From: Rhinopomastus cyanomelas
Taxonomy: Eukaryota; Chordata; Aves; Bucerotiformes; Rhinopomastidae
Assembly: GCA_013400115.1 (NCBI GenBank)
Contig: VXBP01002815.1
Span: 558,001 to 622,000, forward strand
DNA: 64,000 nucleotides
Reading direction: 5' to 3'
Positions within the stretch are counted from its first letter, which is position 1. Every line of letters begins with the position of its first letter. The translations under genes and the position numbers were made by a program. Under the pieces are notes generated by a model that ran no database searches, was not told where the DNA came from, and saw only the letters and a program-made list of their open reading frames with translations. This document shows positions 34,609 through 47,320 of this stretch, one piece after another.

Positions 34609-37600
34609 GGACAGGGCTGGATATCCTTAGGTGGGTCACCTCAGCAGTTGCTGAGGACCAATATCCTTCCCTGTGTCTCTGGGAAGCATCATCCTTGCAA
34701 ACCCCGAAGTGCAAAGGACAGTTGGAGAGAGCCAAGTATCTCCCACTTCTTCCAAGACGCTCTAGGTGCTTTGTGCCCAGGACCAGGTCTGCTTGGCCAT
34801 GCCAAAGGGTGTGTGGGAGGAAAAGGAGACAGCCCTGAGCTCTCCTGTGCACTGTCCCACTCATCTCTGAGTTTCTGAGATTGTTGCTGCTTCGCCAGCC
34901 CAGACCCAGAGATGACAAACAGTTTCTTTGTGCCGTCTCCGCAAAAACCCCAGATCTGGACACCATGCCCCCATCACCACCCGTTTCCCAGCTGTGCGTG
35001 TGTAGCCTCATCCTCTCCACCTCCACACACCAGGGATGCTTGCCAAGGGCACAGGGCTTCCATCCATACCTGCTCTTTTGTGGACATTTGAGTACGTCTG
35101 AGAAAGCGCCGGCAAGCAGATGTCGACACAACCTCCTCGTTCAGAGACGGGTCCCTCTGGACCACAGGAAGAGCCGCCCATTGGGTAGGTCAGGAGTGCC
35201 GGTGCCTTTCAGCATTGTCCTACCATCCCGATGCTGAGCGGTGCCGTGGGTTCCCACAGTTGCCTACAATGGAGGAACAACAGGCTCCTCTGGGGACAAA
35301 ACCTAATCTGAGAGATACCGAGGCTGAGAAAGTTCTTCCTAAAAAAGACACAGTCAAAAGCTCTCGGATGCCCTGTGTCCACGGACACCCGATACACTCG
35401 CCTGCGCTACGATTACCTCCAGGCAGGCTTTGTCCGCTCTGGCTCTCCTGAATGTCATACTTGTTCCCGAATACCAGTGGGGAACAATGTGGGGGCAACG
35501 CAAGGAAAAGCCTTTGCTGTACCTCCCAGTCTGAAAGTGAATATCGAATGCCGGTGCCAAAGGGGAGGGAGAGGAGTGGCACCAGAGGAGGCAAAAGACA
35601 ACAAGCCCATGGCTGAGAAATGTCTCCGTGAAGGTGGGTTGTGGCTGTAGGATGACAGGCAGAAAAGAGTCCCTGTTCTCAGTGGGGATGAGCAAGTATC
35701 TCTGCTCAGCAGCAGCTTGATGCAGGTGGCCTCATGGGCAGATATGGCCGGAGAAAGAAACGCACCACTGCGACTCCGTGTCTCTCCAGCTACATGATGG
35801 GGTGTTTCATGTGGGGTGAGGTGCTTTTGTACTCCCCATAAGATCCTTTCTGGGCTCTGAGAAGGGCAGCTGTGCTGAGATCTAGCAGAGGCTGAAGGGC
35901 AGTGGGTGGTGATGGTGTTGGCTTCGCTCTGCCACACTCAGACTCTACTTATGCCACTGCCACCATGGTGAGAGACATCACCTTCCTGAAGACAAAGACC
36001 CTTCACCAGGTCTCCTGGAGGCCTTTTCAAATCTCCTCAACTTGCAGGCTCTTCACACCACGCATGGATCCCACAGAGTCTTCCCCATGGACTGCCTGGA
36101 TGTGAGCTGGGAACAATCTGATCTTCAATCCTTATCTTCCCTCACTACTGCCAGTGAAGTCAAGTCCTCTTCAGCCCCCTCCTTCCTGTAGGCCACACAT
36201 GGCTTCTTCCTCTCAAAACGATTCCCTTTGTCCATTGAAGGGGATGTGTGTCCAGCTGCATGTGATGCTGGGCCAGCAGACTGGTCACTGGCTCTCGGGT
36301 GTCCTCTCCCAGAAGGGGAGATGGTCCTCCCAGCATTCCCATGGTCCCTGGAGCTTGGGCAGCACTGGCTGGAGCTGGGCTTTATCAAAGTCCTGCTGAA
36401 AGTTCAAATAAACAGTCGTGAATGTGGTCACCATCATCTGTGTGTCCTCTTCAAACAGCCAGACAGCATCTCCATCATTCTCCCTGCCTCAGGGTGGAAG
36501 GAACACTGTCTAAAACCACATGTTTGTGTCAGCATGACTGCCTCTCCCCTGGAACGCTGGGGTCACTGGCCCCAGCAGCAGGTCCATGCCTGAGCCAGGG
36601 CAGTGGAGCAGGAAAACAGGGGTTTCTACAAGTTCAGGCTCAAGTTCTGACTCAAACTTATTGATGTCAGAGGCGGTGTTTGCCAGGTTTGGTGCAATCT
36701 TTGAACAGATCTATGAGAGGAGGCAGAGCGGCAGGAACATGGAGCTAATGAGGGAGAGGGACTGATCCCTCGTTCTGTAGGTAACTGAAAAGCCAGTCAT
36801 GGTTCAAGGAAACTGGAGAAGTCACTCAGTACTGCAGAGGATCCTACTGGGAGATCCTCACCTGAAATGCTGAGGGCAAGGCTGGAAGCACGCTGGATGG
36901 CTCCTTGGAGCAGGATGGATTGGCAGGGTGGACCATAATGTGAAGTTCTCTGGTTTGAACAGTGACCCATTCAACGAACAACAGCAGGAGCAACTGCTGA
37001 AACTGCATTTTGAAGACACATAGAGGTTCATGCGTTGCAAGAGTTGATGGAAGACTTCCTGCAAGGAGAAGACAACCCAAGGAGCAGCCCCAAGTGTTGC
37101 CAGATGGCCACACAGAGAGTGTGACCTTCTCTCACGAGATAATGAGATTTATTCTTCTCCTTTTGATAGGACGTCAGTTAAGGCTACCATGCTTGTTAGA
37201 GTACCAGGGGTTCAAAGGGCTGAGGGGACAGCAGAGACCAACGAAAGACGGGACTTTCTTGGCTTCAGCCAGAGATTTATGGATATTGTTTGTCTTAGAG
37301 CAAGGACATCCAACTGCTTGTGACCAGCCCAGAAAGGCAGAATCCATCAAAACTGCCAAACTGAGATGAACTCCAAACAAGCCTCGAGACCCCTGGCATA
37401 TCAGAAACCCAAACAGACGGCGCTGCCAGTGCTGGTGGGGCCGCAGGTCAGCTGGCTGCTCTCCCAGCAGTGTGCCTTGCAGTCCAGAGCAGATGAGCTC
37501 ACCACGCAGCGGGGCTGGGGATCAAACCCCAGCCAGGAGGGCAGTCTGTCTCGTGTTTGCTCTTGCAGCGAGCTGGGGCCGGTTTTATACTCGTTCAAGA

Positions 37601-37720
37601 ATAACGGCTGGTTTGAGTGGTCGCAGTAGCTCACTCCTCACGTCTTTTGGGGTGACAGCCCCAGCTAGCGCAACTCGGTGGCACTTTGCCAATGGAGCTC
37701 TGTCCATATGAAAGTACTTA
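34609..37720. other. Non-coding sequence, no gene recognised
   Basis: No repeat copy or exon recognised. 'gttcaaataaacagtcgtgaatg' near 36401 holds an AATAAA, but no gene body supports it as a poly(A) signal. Confidence 0.5.
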
Positions 37721-38515
37721 CAGAATCATAGAATCATAGAATCACTACAGATTGGAAGGGAGCCTGAAAGATCATCCAGTCCAATCCCCCCAACACAGCA
37801 GGATCACCTAGACCAAGCCACACAGGAACACATCCAGGCGGGCTTTAAACATCTCCAGAGAAGGAGACTCCACAACCTCCCTGGGCAGCCCCTTCCAGGG
37901 CTCTGTCACCCTCACCGTGAAGAAGTTCCTTCTCAGGTTGATGTGGAACCTTCTGTGTTCCAGCTTACAACCATTGCCCCTTGTCCTATCACTACATGAC
38001 ACAGAGAACAGCCCAGCTCCATCCTTCTGACACCCACCCCTCAAATATTTGTAGACATTAATGAGGTCACCTCTTAGTCTCCTCTTCTCCAAGCTAAAGA
38101 GACCCAGCTCCCTCAGCCTCTCCTCATAAGGGAGGTGTTCCACCTCCTTCATCATCTTCGTTGCCCTACGCTGGACCCTCTCCATCAGCTTCACATTCCT
38201 CTTGAACTGAGGAGCCCAGAACTGGACACAATACTCCAGGTGTGGTCTCACCAGGACAGCGTAGAGGGGGAGAAGAACCTCTCTTGATCTGCTAACCACC
38301 CCTATTCTGATCCACCCCAGGATGTTGTTGGCCCTCTTGGCCACAAGAGCACATTGTTGGCTCATGGTCATCCTGCTGTCCACCAGGAGCCCCAGATCCC
38401 TCTCTCCTACACTACTCCCCAACAGGTCAGTCCCCAGTCTATACTGGTACCTGGGGTTGTTCTTGCCCAGATGCAAGACTCCACACTTACCCTTGTTACA
38501 CCTCATTAAATTTTT
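37721..38515 (-). mobile_element. CR1 LINE, 5'-truncated, with open reverse-transcriptase C-terminus
   Basis: The best preserved transposon in the window. On the minus strand an uninterrupted frame (38506-37808, 232 codons) encodes the C-terminal part of CR1 ORF2: motifs GVLHLGKNNP, LGLLVDSRMTMSQQCALVAK, ANNILGWI, LVRPHLEYCVQFWAPQ and RATKMMKEVEHLPYEERLRE are typical of CR1 pol. The 3' end (37721-37744 in reverse) has three copies of the ATTCTATG unit. It lacks the endonuclease and most of the polymerase, so it is a dead copy, but the absence of stops or frameshifts suggests a fairly recent insertion. Confidence 0.95.
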
Positions 38516-41500
38516 TACTCCCTTGACAATAAAGCTCGGCGGCAGGTGAAATGGGATTTAGAGCTGAGGAGCCTTCCGTGGCCAGAACTCACCACTGCTG
38601 CCTGGCTTTCATCCAGCGTGGGGCAGGTAAGCCCTTGCAACCTGTGCATCGAGGTCAGGAGGAGCAGCGGGCCCACGTGCGCTCTGCCGGCTCGCTGCCT
38701 CCAGGAAGGCTTCCCGCACTATTTTTGCAGCGCTGACCTCACCGCTCGTATCAGCCTGCCCTTTCCAGCTTCCTCTCCCTGATATCTGCCTTTTGCCCCG
38801 TACTTCCTCGTGCGTTGAGCAATCACCTTAAGCCTGTCTCCACATTTCTAGGATTCTTGTTTATCTCCACGCGCGGTGCGGGGCTCTGACGAGGCTCTGC
38901 CTTCCTGTGCTGCCTGGCCAGTTCCTCTGTTTACCTAGAACACAAAATCTATTTGTTTGTTTTCTTTTAAAACAGAGCCACAACTCAAAACCAGGAGAGA
39001 TGTTTTGTCCTTTTCTTTCTGCTAACATGGTCCCAGCCATCTTCTCTAGTTCTTACCACCTGCACTGTGTTCCTTCTGCTCTCACCGTGGGCAGCATCTA
39101 AAAGTCCTGCTGCAAGCAGATGTGCCCAGCCCAGGAAAGCCTGGGGTCTCCCAAAGACTCGAACTGGTCCCATATTGGCTACCATTGTTTGCAGGGAGGT
39201 AAAGCCTTCGATCCCAGTGGGACACAGAGGGGAAATGAAAATCCCTTTGTCACCCCCACCTCCTCGCGCTCCCCCATTGACCCCTCTCTTCTCCGTGATC
39301 CCACACTCTTCCCTCATGGAGCAAATTCTTCCTGGATTATATTTTAATAACTGCAAAGCCCTGCATTTGAAAGGAAAACAAACGTGAAACCAGCCTCATG
39401 AATTTTCTCCATGTGAAAAACAAGAAAGGAACAGCCTCCGTGGCTGCTGAGAGCCGACACAGGAGCCACGCGGGTGGATTAGGGTGAGCAGAGCTGACAG
39501 CCAGGCACTCTGTAGGACCCCAGGATTGAGATGTCAGGAGCTTAAACCACAAGGAGATGGGACTGTCACGCAACGCAACGGGAGCACACGATGCCCACTG
39601 TCTCGAGAGCTCGGTCTTTCTTTCCCCTGCTTGCGTCTCAGGCTGGTTTGAGCATTTATAACGCTTTCTCCTGGTAACAGCGATGAGGTGGCAGGGCAGG
39701 GTGTCAGGGCTGGGGATGGTTCACCACCAGGAGCATGGTCCTTCCTTCTGGAGGCAACCTGTCCGCAACAGTGTCCCACCCTGCCGAGGCTGTGGCTGAG
39801 CTGGGAAACAGAGCCGTGCTGTTCCCTGAGTTTTCCCCTTTTGTGTTTGACCCAGTTTGGGCTTGGGGGATGTGACAGCCCGTCTGTGCGTGGCCCCGAG
39901 AGAGGGAAGCTCCAGCTCGGGCTGGCCCTGACCCAGTGCATGGGCTGCCCAAGGCACTGGGGTGTTTTTCTGTTTTGCAGAGGGATGGGGTTGTTACGAA
40001 AGGGAAGCAAGGTGAGACATAACGATATGATATGGTTTCCTCTTCCCTCTCAGCTGCCAGTTTGAACGCAGCCCAGGCTGGTGGTGAAGGATGCCGGTGC
40101 TTCTGGGTGCCTGTCCAGCGGTGTGTGCAAACCGTGCTGCCTGGCTGCTGTCCCACTTCCTACGGGGCAGGTGGCTGCATCCCTTCCGTGGGCTTGGCAT
40201 GCTCCCTGCACCCTGTTCCAGCCGAACAGCCAGCGACCAGCTTATTCCAGAATAAAAGTCGTGTTAGTCTGAGTGTAAAACCCAGGATAACTCTCTTCAA
40301 TGATGTCCTTGTTCCGCCAGAGTGGACAACCCACACCCAGGATGCTATTTCCAAATGGAGCTTGCAGCTAATTCTCTAAACAGGCAACACTTGAACCCAG
40401 AAGAAACGCTCTTGTGATCCTCAGGGGTCTTCCTTCAACGCCAGGGAACAAGGGACAAGGTGGACCCTCGTGGGGCAAAGGACAGAGGCTGCAGCGCTGC
40501 GAGGAGCAATCACTTTGTTGAGGACACCCAGTCCCTTCCAGGAGCACAAAACACGCTGCCTCCACCCTTCCTGACGCAAACCTTCCTGAACCACAGGGAA
40601 TGACTCGGGAGTAAGGAGTTTCCTCATTTCTTGCTACCAAGCTTTGTCTTGGCTGCTGACTGAAGTTCTCCCCAGGTGGTCTGCAGGAATGTTCTCAGCT
40701 ACATCTTGACTTGACAGCCTACAGCTCCCTCACTCTGCTTCTTGGCTTGTTTTGTCGTAACAGGCGACCCAGGCTGTCCACGAGTCCCTGGATACCCCAC
40801 AAAGTGTTCCCAGAGCACCCAGTGCAGTGGCTACTCCAGGTTATTTTCTCCCCTCCCGGACAGAAAAATTCATTCCCAGTATTTTGATTCATTTTCCTCT
40901 TTAGGGTAAATAAATTAGTTCTGAAGAAAAGCTTTTGGCCTCGCTGCCTGTTGGGAGCATCTTTCCACACCCCTTGGCTGGGCACAGGCTGTGTGTAGGC
41001 TGGGCAGAGGGGACTGCGGCAGGCACATGGGCTGCGCCTGGCCAGCAAGTCCTAATGTTACAAGGACTTCCCAGGCTCCCTGCTCGTGTGACAGTAACTT
41101 CAAGGAGACTCATCAAAACCTCAAGCACTGGTCATCTTGGTGGGAGGTTCCAGCACATGGAAGGAGCAGGAAACATACGTGGGGAGGAGGGTTAGCCCCG
41201 TTCTAAACGTCATCTTGGGTTTTGTCGATGACCGCTTGACCTGAGAAGAAATGTTCCCAACTCTCTCGTTGCCACATGGATTTGTTCTGGGTTTGAGGTT
41301 TTAAATGTTCTCTTCCCAAAGGGATCATCTGGTCTTGATTAGCTTCCACAAGGCCACCCCAAGGGTTTCAATGGCTAGAAGAACTTGTCATGAAAGACTC
41401 TTAGCTCCATAAAGGCTTTAAAAACCACAACTTTAATGAAGTTTAAGGAGTGGATTTGAGTGTTTCTGAACAACATGATCCCAGAGCAGCTGGCCTGAAA

Positions 41501-44500
41501 CCTATTCATGTTGGAAAACCATTTCTGTGTGTGTGTCAATATTGCAGGAGCCAGTGTTGACTTACAAGCACTGTGTTTGCCTTTAATGAAGAGTCCTCCA
41601 GCTCTTTTTAAAGCATCAGTCCTTTTCACCTGGAGCTTTCTTCTGGATAAATTGCTGTTGTAAATTCCAGCGCCTGTTAACATCCTTGTCCTCAGGGTGT
41701 GGGTGTGTTCTCCTGGGCTTTCATGGAAACACAAAGAGAAGATCACCCTTGTTATACTGGGACAGAGAACTGCAGATTTTCTGCAGAATGTTGGAAGCTT
41801 GGGGTTTACTGCTCGTGGTTACTCTCTGCATGGCTAATTCCTAGGGCAAAAAGGGCAAATGCTTTCTATTTTCAAGAGACCTGACAACTGAGGGAGAGTT
41901 TTGGGTTGGGGGAGCTGCAGAGCCCAAGCACATCCATCCCTCATCTCCAAGACAGCTGGAAGAAAATGCCTCCAGCTACAGGTATCTGGGCTCCTCTGCC
42001 CACTCAGGAGTGACAGCCCATCAGCAGAGCTCCTGGGGATGTTCTGCAGCACCAGTGGAGCTGGAGCCTGGTTCACTTTGAGACTGAAGCTTAGATCTGC
42101 ACTACAATGCAGTCTGAAGTGCTGGGTGCTCAAATTCACCGGGAGCATTGCTTGGTCAAGCAATTGGCCAAGCATTGGCCACGAGCTGTTTGGACATGGA
42201 GGCCACTGAGCAATTAAACTTGCAAAGTGAAAATTGTATTGAAGTGCTGGGAACACTTGAGACAGGGATGAGGGGTAGTACAGGCTTGAGTGAGATCAGT
42301 GAATCAAACAAGCAAGGCCGGTGGCTTCTTGCTGGTTGTTCTCTCCAGCAGTTATGTAGATGAGTGATGGCTTCCACTTTAGTAGCCGCCTCTGTCTGTG
42401 AAACAGCACAGCCTGGATGAAGGATCCCGGAGGATGCTGTGGAGCGAGCCGCACTCTGTAGAACGGATGAGGAGAAAGAGAAGGAAGTGCTAATATTAAG
42501 CCCTGAGTCCCCACCTCTGTTTGCAACGTGGGCAGTGGCATCACCTGCAGCACAGTGGTGGAGTGAGCGGCAGTAGAGATGCTGCACTGTGGAGGACACA
42601 GTGGCACCTGTAAGCAAACCCTTCTCCTCGGAGGAGATGTGCTGGGGCCTGGCAGTGTTTCTGGGTCACTGCGGTCTCAGAGGAGCTATTCAAGGGGAAA
42701 ACCACATGCACATTCCTCAGCACAATGGAGCCCAGCGCCAGACGATGCTCTGGTCCAGGCGCATCCTCTGTGGACAAAGCTGTATGGGAATACCTGAAAG
42801 AGGAAGACTATAGTTAAACTTCCAGTTCCCCCAGAAGGTGGAAGACAATAAGTGGCCATCAAAAGGCATTTCCTGCTCATCTATTGTTCCACTCTCTGGG
42901 TCCCGATCAAGCATTGCACTAAGTCTTGCAAACAGACAGAGACAGTTATGGCAATGGGTGAGGACCTACACATGTCCTTGTTGTCTACATGAGCCTCAGA
43001 GCAGCTGGATGAAGATGTTTTTTGACAATGTTGGTGCTGGTGGCATTTCTCCATCTCACGTTTGGTCCCACCAGGCTCATGAGTCACCTCAGTCCCCCAC
43101 TCCTTACCTGGGTGCCTGCACAGCTTCAATTCCACTGGAGGCTGGCACAGAGCAGAGGTTGCTCCCTGCCCACTAACCCTCTGGAGCACAAACAGCAGGT
43201 CTCCTCTCCAGGTTAGGGCTCCCAACCTGTCCTCCATCTCTGCCTGCCTTTATCTCATCCCATTGCCTCTCCTCAGCTTTTCTCTCCTAATTAAACGGGA
43301 AAAACACGTGGGATCTAGGCCAGGCACGGAGGGATCCAGAGCAGCAATTAGCCCTACGACGTGAGCGAGGAACAATTAGCGCTGCTCTCTGGAATTCGGC
43401 CATTGTGTGGCTCATTGTATGTTTTTGCCTTAAAAGGGGGCCAGCGTGTTGGGAGGAGAGCGAGGGCCCCCCGTTCGCAGAGCCGGGCTGACATTTGCAC
43501 TATGTTAGTCATGCTACATGTCAACATTTTTGTGAGCTTTCCAAAAACAGAAATTCTAATGGGATGTTTTAATCCCATCTTCACCCCCGCACGCCCCCCT
43601 TGCCTTTCCCCCTTTCAACTCCCACCGCCCTCCTCCTCCTCCTCCCTGCTTTACGCAGCGCTAATACCACCCGCTCTCGGCTCCGGCTCCCGGAAACCGG
43701 GCGAAGGCAGAGCAGTGAAATTCCTATTTAAACTAACATCACATGGAAAATGAACTGCTGCTTTTAATCCCTCCTGCAGTGGGGGAATGGGAAGGGACCG
43801 AATGATTTCCCCGGAGTTTGGTGGGGAAGGGTCTTGACCACCAAGGCAAACTGGGAGAAGGGGTGGGCGAATGTTGTCTCACTGTGAAAAAACCACTCAG
43901 CAGCTTCGCCAGGTGTCATTAAGGGCACGGAAGAAGCCAAGTAGTGGGGGCCCAGAGAGAAGCCAAGTTCCCTGGGGGTAGCCAGCACTTGGAAATAGCC
44001 TGGGCAGGAGCGTGTCAGGGCTGGGGTGACATCCGTATCTGATCTGGGTTGTGCAGGTGGTTGCAGGAGCTGTAGCTGCTCCAGGGTGAGCTGTGAGCAC
44101 AGAGATGCTCAGGCCTGGACAGGGAGTTAAAACTGAACCCTGATCCTCTCCCTGGCTCCTGTTCTATGAGAGGTTTTGGAGGCCTGGAGCCGTAGGTAGC
44201 TGTGGGGTTGAGTGAAGTGGTCACATCAATGCCAGGGGCAAACTGCTGCATCAAGCATGAACCTTAAAGCAGGAGATTGAGGGAGTTACTGAGGCAGGTG
44301 CTGAGCTGGAGGAGAGCCCTGGGGACAAACAGCCACTTGGGCTCACATCAGCTCCTCAATGCAGCATCAGGGCTGTCACCAACAAGGAGGGTCCCAGCAC
44401 TGTTCTTGCCTATGGCTGCTGGCACAGTGGGGCACAGCTGGGCTCTGCCTTAAATTGGGCTGCGGTGCAGCGTTTGGTGCCAGACCTGACCTTGCTGCCT

Positions 44501-45453
44501 CCTTTGGTTCTTGTCCTTCACACAAGATGCACAGCTGTAGCTGCCAAACAGCACCAGGACTTGGCTGGGATGGGATGGGAGCTGCCTGCCTTTGTTTGCT
44601 GTTCCTTATACTCCAGTTCTGCTCTTGCTGGAGATGGGACACTGGGTTCACTGGGCCTTTCTCCAGTCCAGTCCAGCCCAGTATGAGACTTGATTCCTCC
44701 TGGAATAATCTCCCAACACTTGCTGTGACATCAGCTTCTGGCGCATCTTCAGAAAGGCAGTGGGAAGCTCGGAGCAGGAATGTGAAAAAAGTTGGGGCCA
44801 GAAAGAATGAGAGGCCAGAAATGGAAGGCCAGGAGCTACAAACTCCACTGACCCCACCTCTGGCTGAAAGGAGCTTGGGACAGGCTGGCTATCATCTACA
44901 GAAAACCATGATCTCAGCTCGCTGTGCTATGACCCTGCCTGTGCAGATGGACATGTATGAGTTCAGCCTGCAAGGGAATCGCCTGAACAGGCAGCTGCCA
45001 TGGGGACAGAGACCAAGGCATCTCTATTGGAGGCATCTCACCTCTGGGGAAACTGAGGCACCGTGAGATGAACACAGCTGGTGGGCATCTTTTCTGCCCT
45101 ATTGTCCTCTGTCCATCTGTCCATCCACCTAGCTGACTGCTGAAGGCTCTGCAATAGTAGGGCTACCGGTCACTTCACCCAAAACTGCTGGTCACATCTA
45201 AGCAGTGGGTGCTAGCAGACCCTCCAGCTCAGGACAGCTACAGGGCTCCTCGTTGGTTATCAGGATCAGTACCAAACAGCACCTGCATCCAGCCCAGCAT
45301 CCCAGTCTGTGGCAGTCCCACAGCTCTGTGGCTCTTAGTGCACCCAAGAAGGGAAGTTTTGGGGTGGGAGACCTGGGATTGTAAGGAGAGTCCTCAGCTG
45401 CCCCTGGAGTTGCTGTTGGGAGTAGAGTAATGCAGAAACCATGGGAAAGTGTG
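38516..45453. other. Non-coding sequence, no gene recognised
   Basis: About 7 kb without a recognised repeat copy or exon. The enhancer-like block 43250-43760 is listed separately. A second mixed AT/CpG patch lies at 38800-38900. Frames such as 44359-45066 (235 codons) have no domain. Confidence 0.5.
43250..43760. promoter_or_regulatory. Strong enhancer-like block
   Basis: About 500 bp of repeat-free sequence with CTCCTAATTAAACGGG, CACGTGGGAT (E-box 43305-43310 overlapping an RBPJ-like half site), AGCAATTAGCCCTACGACGT, GAACAATTAGCGCTGC, ATGCTACATGTCAACATTTT and GTTTTAATCCCATCTTC. Repeated AATTAG cores and CpGs in non-coding sequence are typical of deeply conserved developmental enhancers. 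Conservation is not tested here. Confidence 0.45.
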
Positions 45454-45556
45454 GTTGGAGCAACCTGGTCTGGTGAAGAGTGCCCCTGCCCATGGCAGGG
45501 AGTTGAAACTAGACAATCTCCGAGGTCCCTTCCAACCTAAATTATTCTGTGGTTGT
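45454..45556 (+). mobile_element. CR1 3' fragment, plus strand
   Basis: 'gttggagcaacctggtctggtgaagagtgcccctgcccatggcagg', then 'gaggtcccttccaacctaaattattctgtgg': a standard CR1 terminus with an altered last unit. Confidence 0.88.
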
Positions 45557-46079
45557 GTTGGATCCAACTGGTTTGTGGTTTGGGTTCCCTTTTCCCAGTG
45601 CTTTTACCTGTGTTCCACACTTCCAACATTAAAAAATCACTCCCTAAAGGAAGCAGGAGAATACTCCCCTCTCACACCTCACAGTGCTGAAACTCTTCTG
45701 AGCTCCTCTTCGGCCAGGAAGCCCCAAACGAGGCATTAAATCAGTGGCAGCCTCCTCAGTGCCCTCCCTCTCCCCACATCTACCTCCCCTCCCCTGGCTG
45801 AATAGGGAGCATGAGAAACCAGGCCAGGGGGGGACGGCCCCATGCCCCTCACTTTCTTTCAGGATCAGCGCATCTATGGGGCTGCTTGTGTTCCCCAAGC
45901 CCCTCTCCCCCCAGCAACACTGGGGGCCATAATCTGGGGGCAGCGGGGGCTTGGAGATGGAGAAGAATGTGGGAGTAGGGAGGGGAGGATGGGGACTGTC
46001 CCCTCCCGCCACCACCACCGCCAAAGCCCCAAATTCTTAGACCTGGAGGAGTCACCACCAAATTCCATTCAACTGACAG

Positions 46080-46400
46080 AAAAGAAATCAAATCCTTTTA
46101 AAGAGAGCCCACTTTCCCCGCAAGAATGCTCCCTGGCCTTTTGTTGCAGGGCTTTGCTTGCTCCCAGCAGCTCGGAGGAAGCTGCTCCAATACATTAACC
46201 AGTTTAACTTGCTCGTGACCCCCTCTGCCCAGCGCACAATGGGGCTCTTCGCCCGCTTTCTTCCCCGGCTCCTTTTCAGTGGCTAAATCCCCCGCTGTTC
46301 TCCGCTTGCTGCCTCTCTCACTCAACCTTTCTCAGGCCTCTGCTTCAGCCCCGGGAAAATAATAATGTTTTGCATTTGTATAGCCCCCGGCCCCGTGGGA
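46080..46400. promoter_or_regulatory. Enhancer-like block
   Basis: Repeat-free sequence with CCAATACATTAACCAGTTTAAC, CAGTGGCTAAATCCCCCGC and GGGAAAATAATAATGTTTTGC in a CpG-bearing context. Texture only. Confidence 0.3.
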
Positions 46401-47039
46401 CCGAGGAGTGGCCCTGCACAGATAGAGCCGTGTCCCCCAGCCCCGACCAGGAGACCCGCGGTCCCCAGAGGTGGAAGGAGACAGTAATGCAGGGTCTGAG
46501 GCCATGGAGGCAGGTCTTGGCATAGAGTGGTGCCAGAGCTGGACCATACTGGGCGATGAAGAGGATGGGAACAGCTCAGCATCAGAAGATGCATCAAGAG
46601 CACCCAGCATGGGAAGTTTGGGTGCTGGGCAGGGAGGTATCGCTGTGCTTTGTTCTCTGCAGCCACCCCGATGGGACTGTCAGACCCTCTGCTACAAGGG
46701 CTGAAAGGTTTTGTGTTCCCAGAATGGGGAACATAAAAATACCCAATAGATTAAAAATAAAAGAGCCCTTGCACTGGCCTTGACTATCAGAGCCCAACAG
46801 ACAATGAGAAGTTAACCAACCCCTCGCCAGGAGAACAGAAGTCTGCCGTGGGGCGCTGCCGTTTTCCTACCAGTAATTGATGCAAAGTCCCTTTTGTGCT
46901 CTCAGAAAATCCCAGAAAGAAAAAGCCATGGGTGAGTGGGGGAACAGGGGCGTGATCCGGCTCCCCGGCCGCTCTGCTCCAACATGGCCCTCACACACCT
47001 TGGCAGTGCTGGTCAGGCCAGCAGTTGCCCAGGCGCACG

Positions 47040-47320
47040 TCGGGGCTGAGCCCCCATTAAATACCTGCGACAATGCAATGGTGAAGGCGGCGCCTGGCAG
47101 AGCTTTTAACCCCTGTGCGATGGAGCGAGCAAATCCTTGCTGCTCTGCAGCCCGAGCACAGCACTTCTCTCGGATGACCTGAACACTTTGTTACGGGGGA
47201 TTTATTAATCATCTTTAGCAGCCCTGAGAACCTGGGAGCCCACGGACCACCTATGGAGCGCCAGGGTCAGGCTGCGAGTGGAGAGTTTAAACCAATTTAA
47301 ACCGATCTAATACCACAGTG
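47040..47320. promoter_or_regulatory. Enhancer-like block
   Basis: Contains CCCATTAAATACCTGCGACA, TTACGGGGGATTTATTAATC, ATCTTTAGCAGCC and the paired motif TTTAAACCAATTTAAACCGA (AATTTAAACC-like unit twice, 47288-47306). AT/CpG-mixed and repeat-free. Texture only. Confidence 0.3.

Noticed and set aside
36401..36425. AATAAA as a poly(A) signal of an upstream gene (also 14745, 15811)
   Set aside because: Single hexamers without an adjoining coding exon or downstream GT-rich element are expected by chance.
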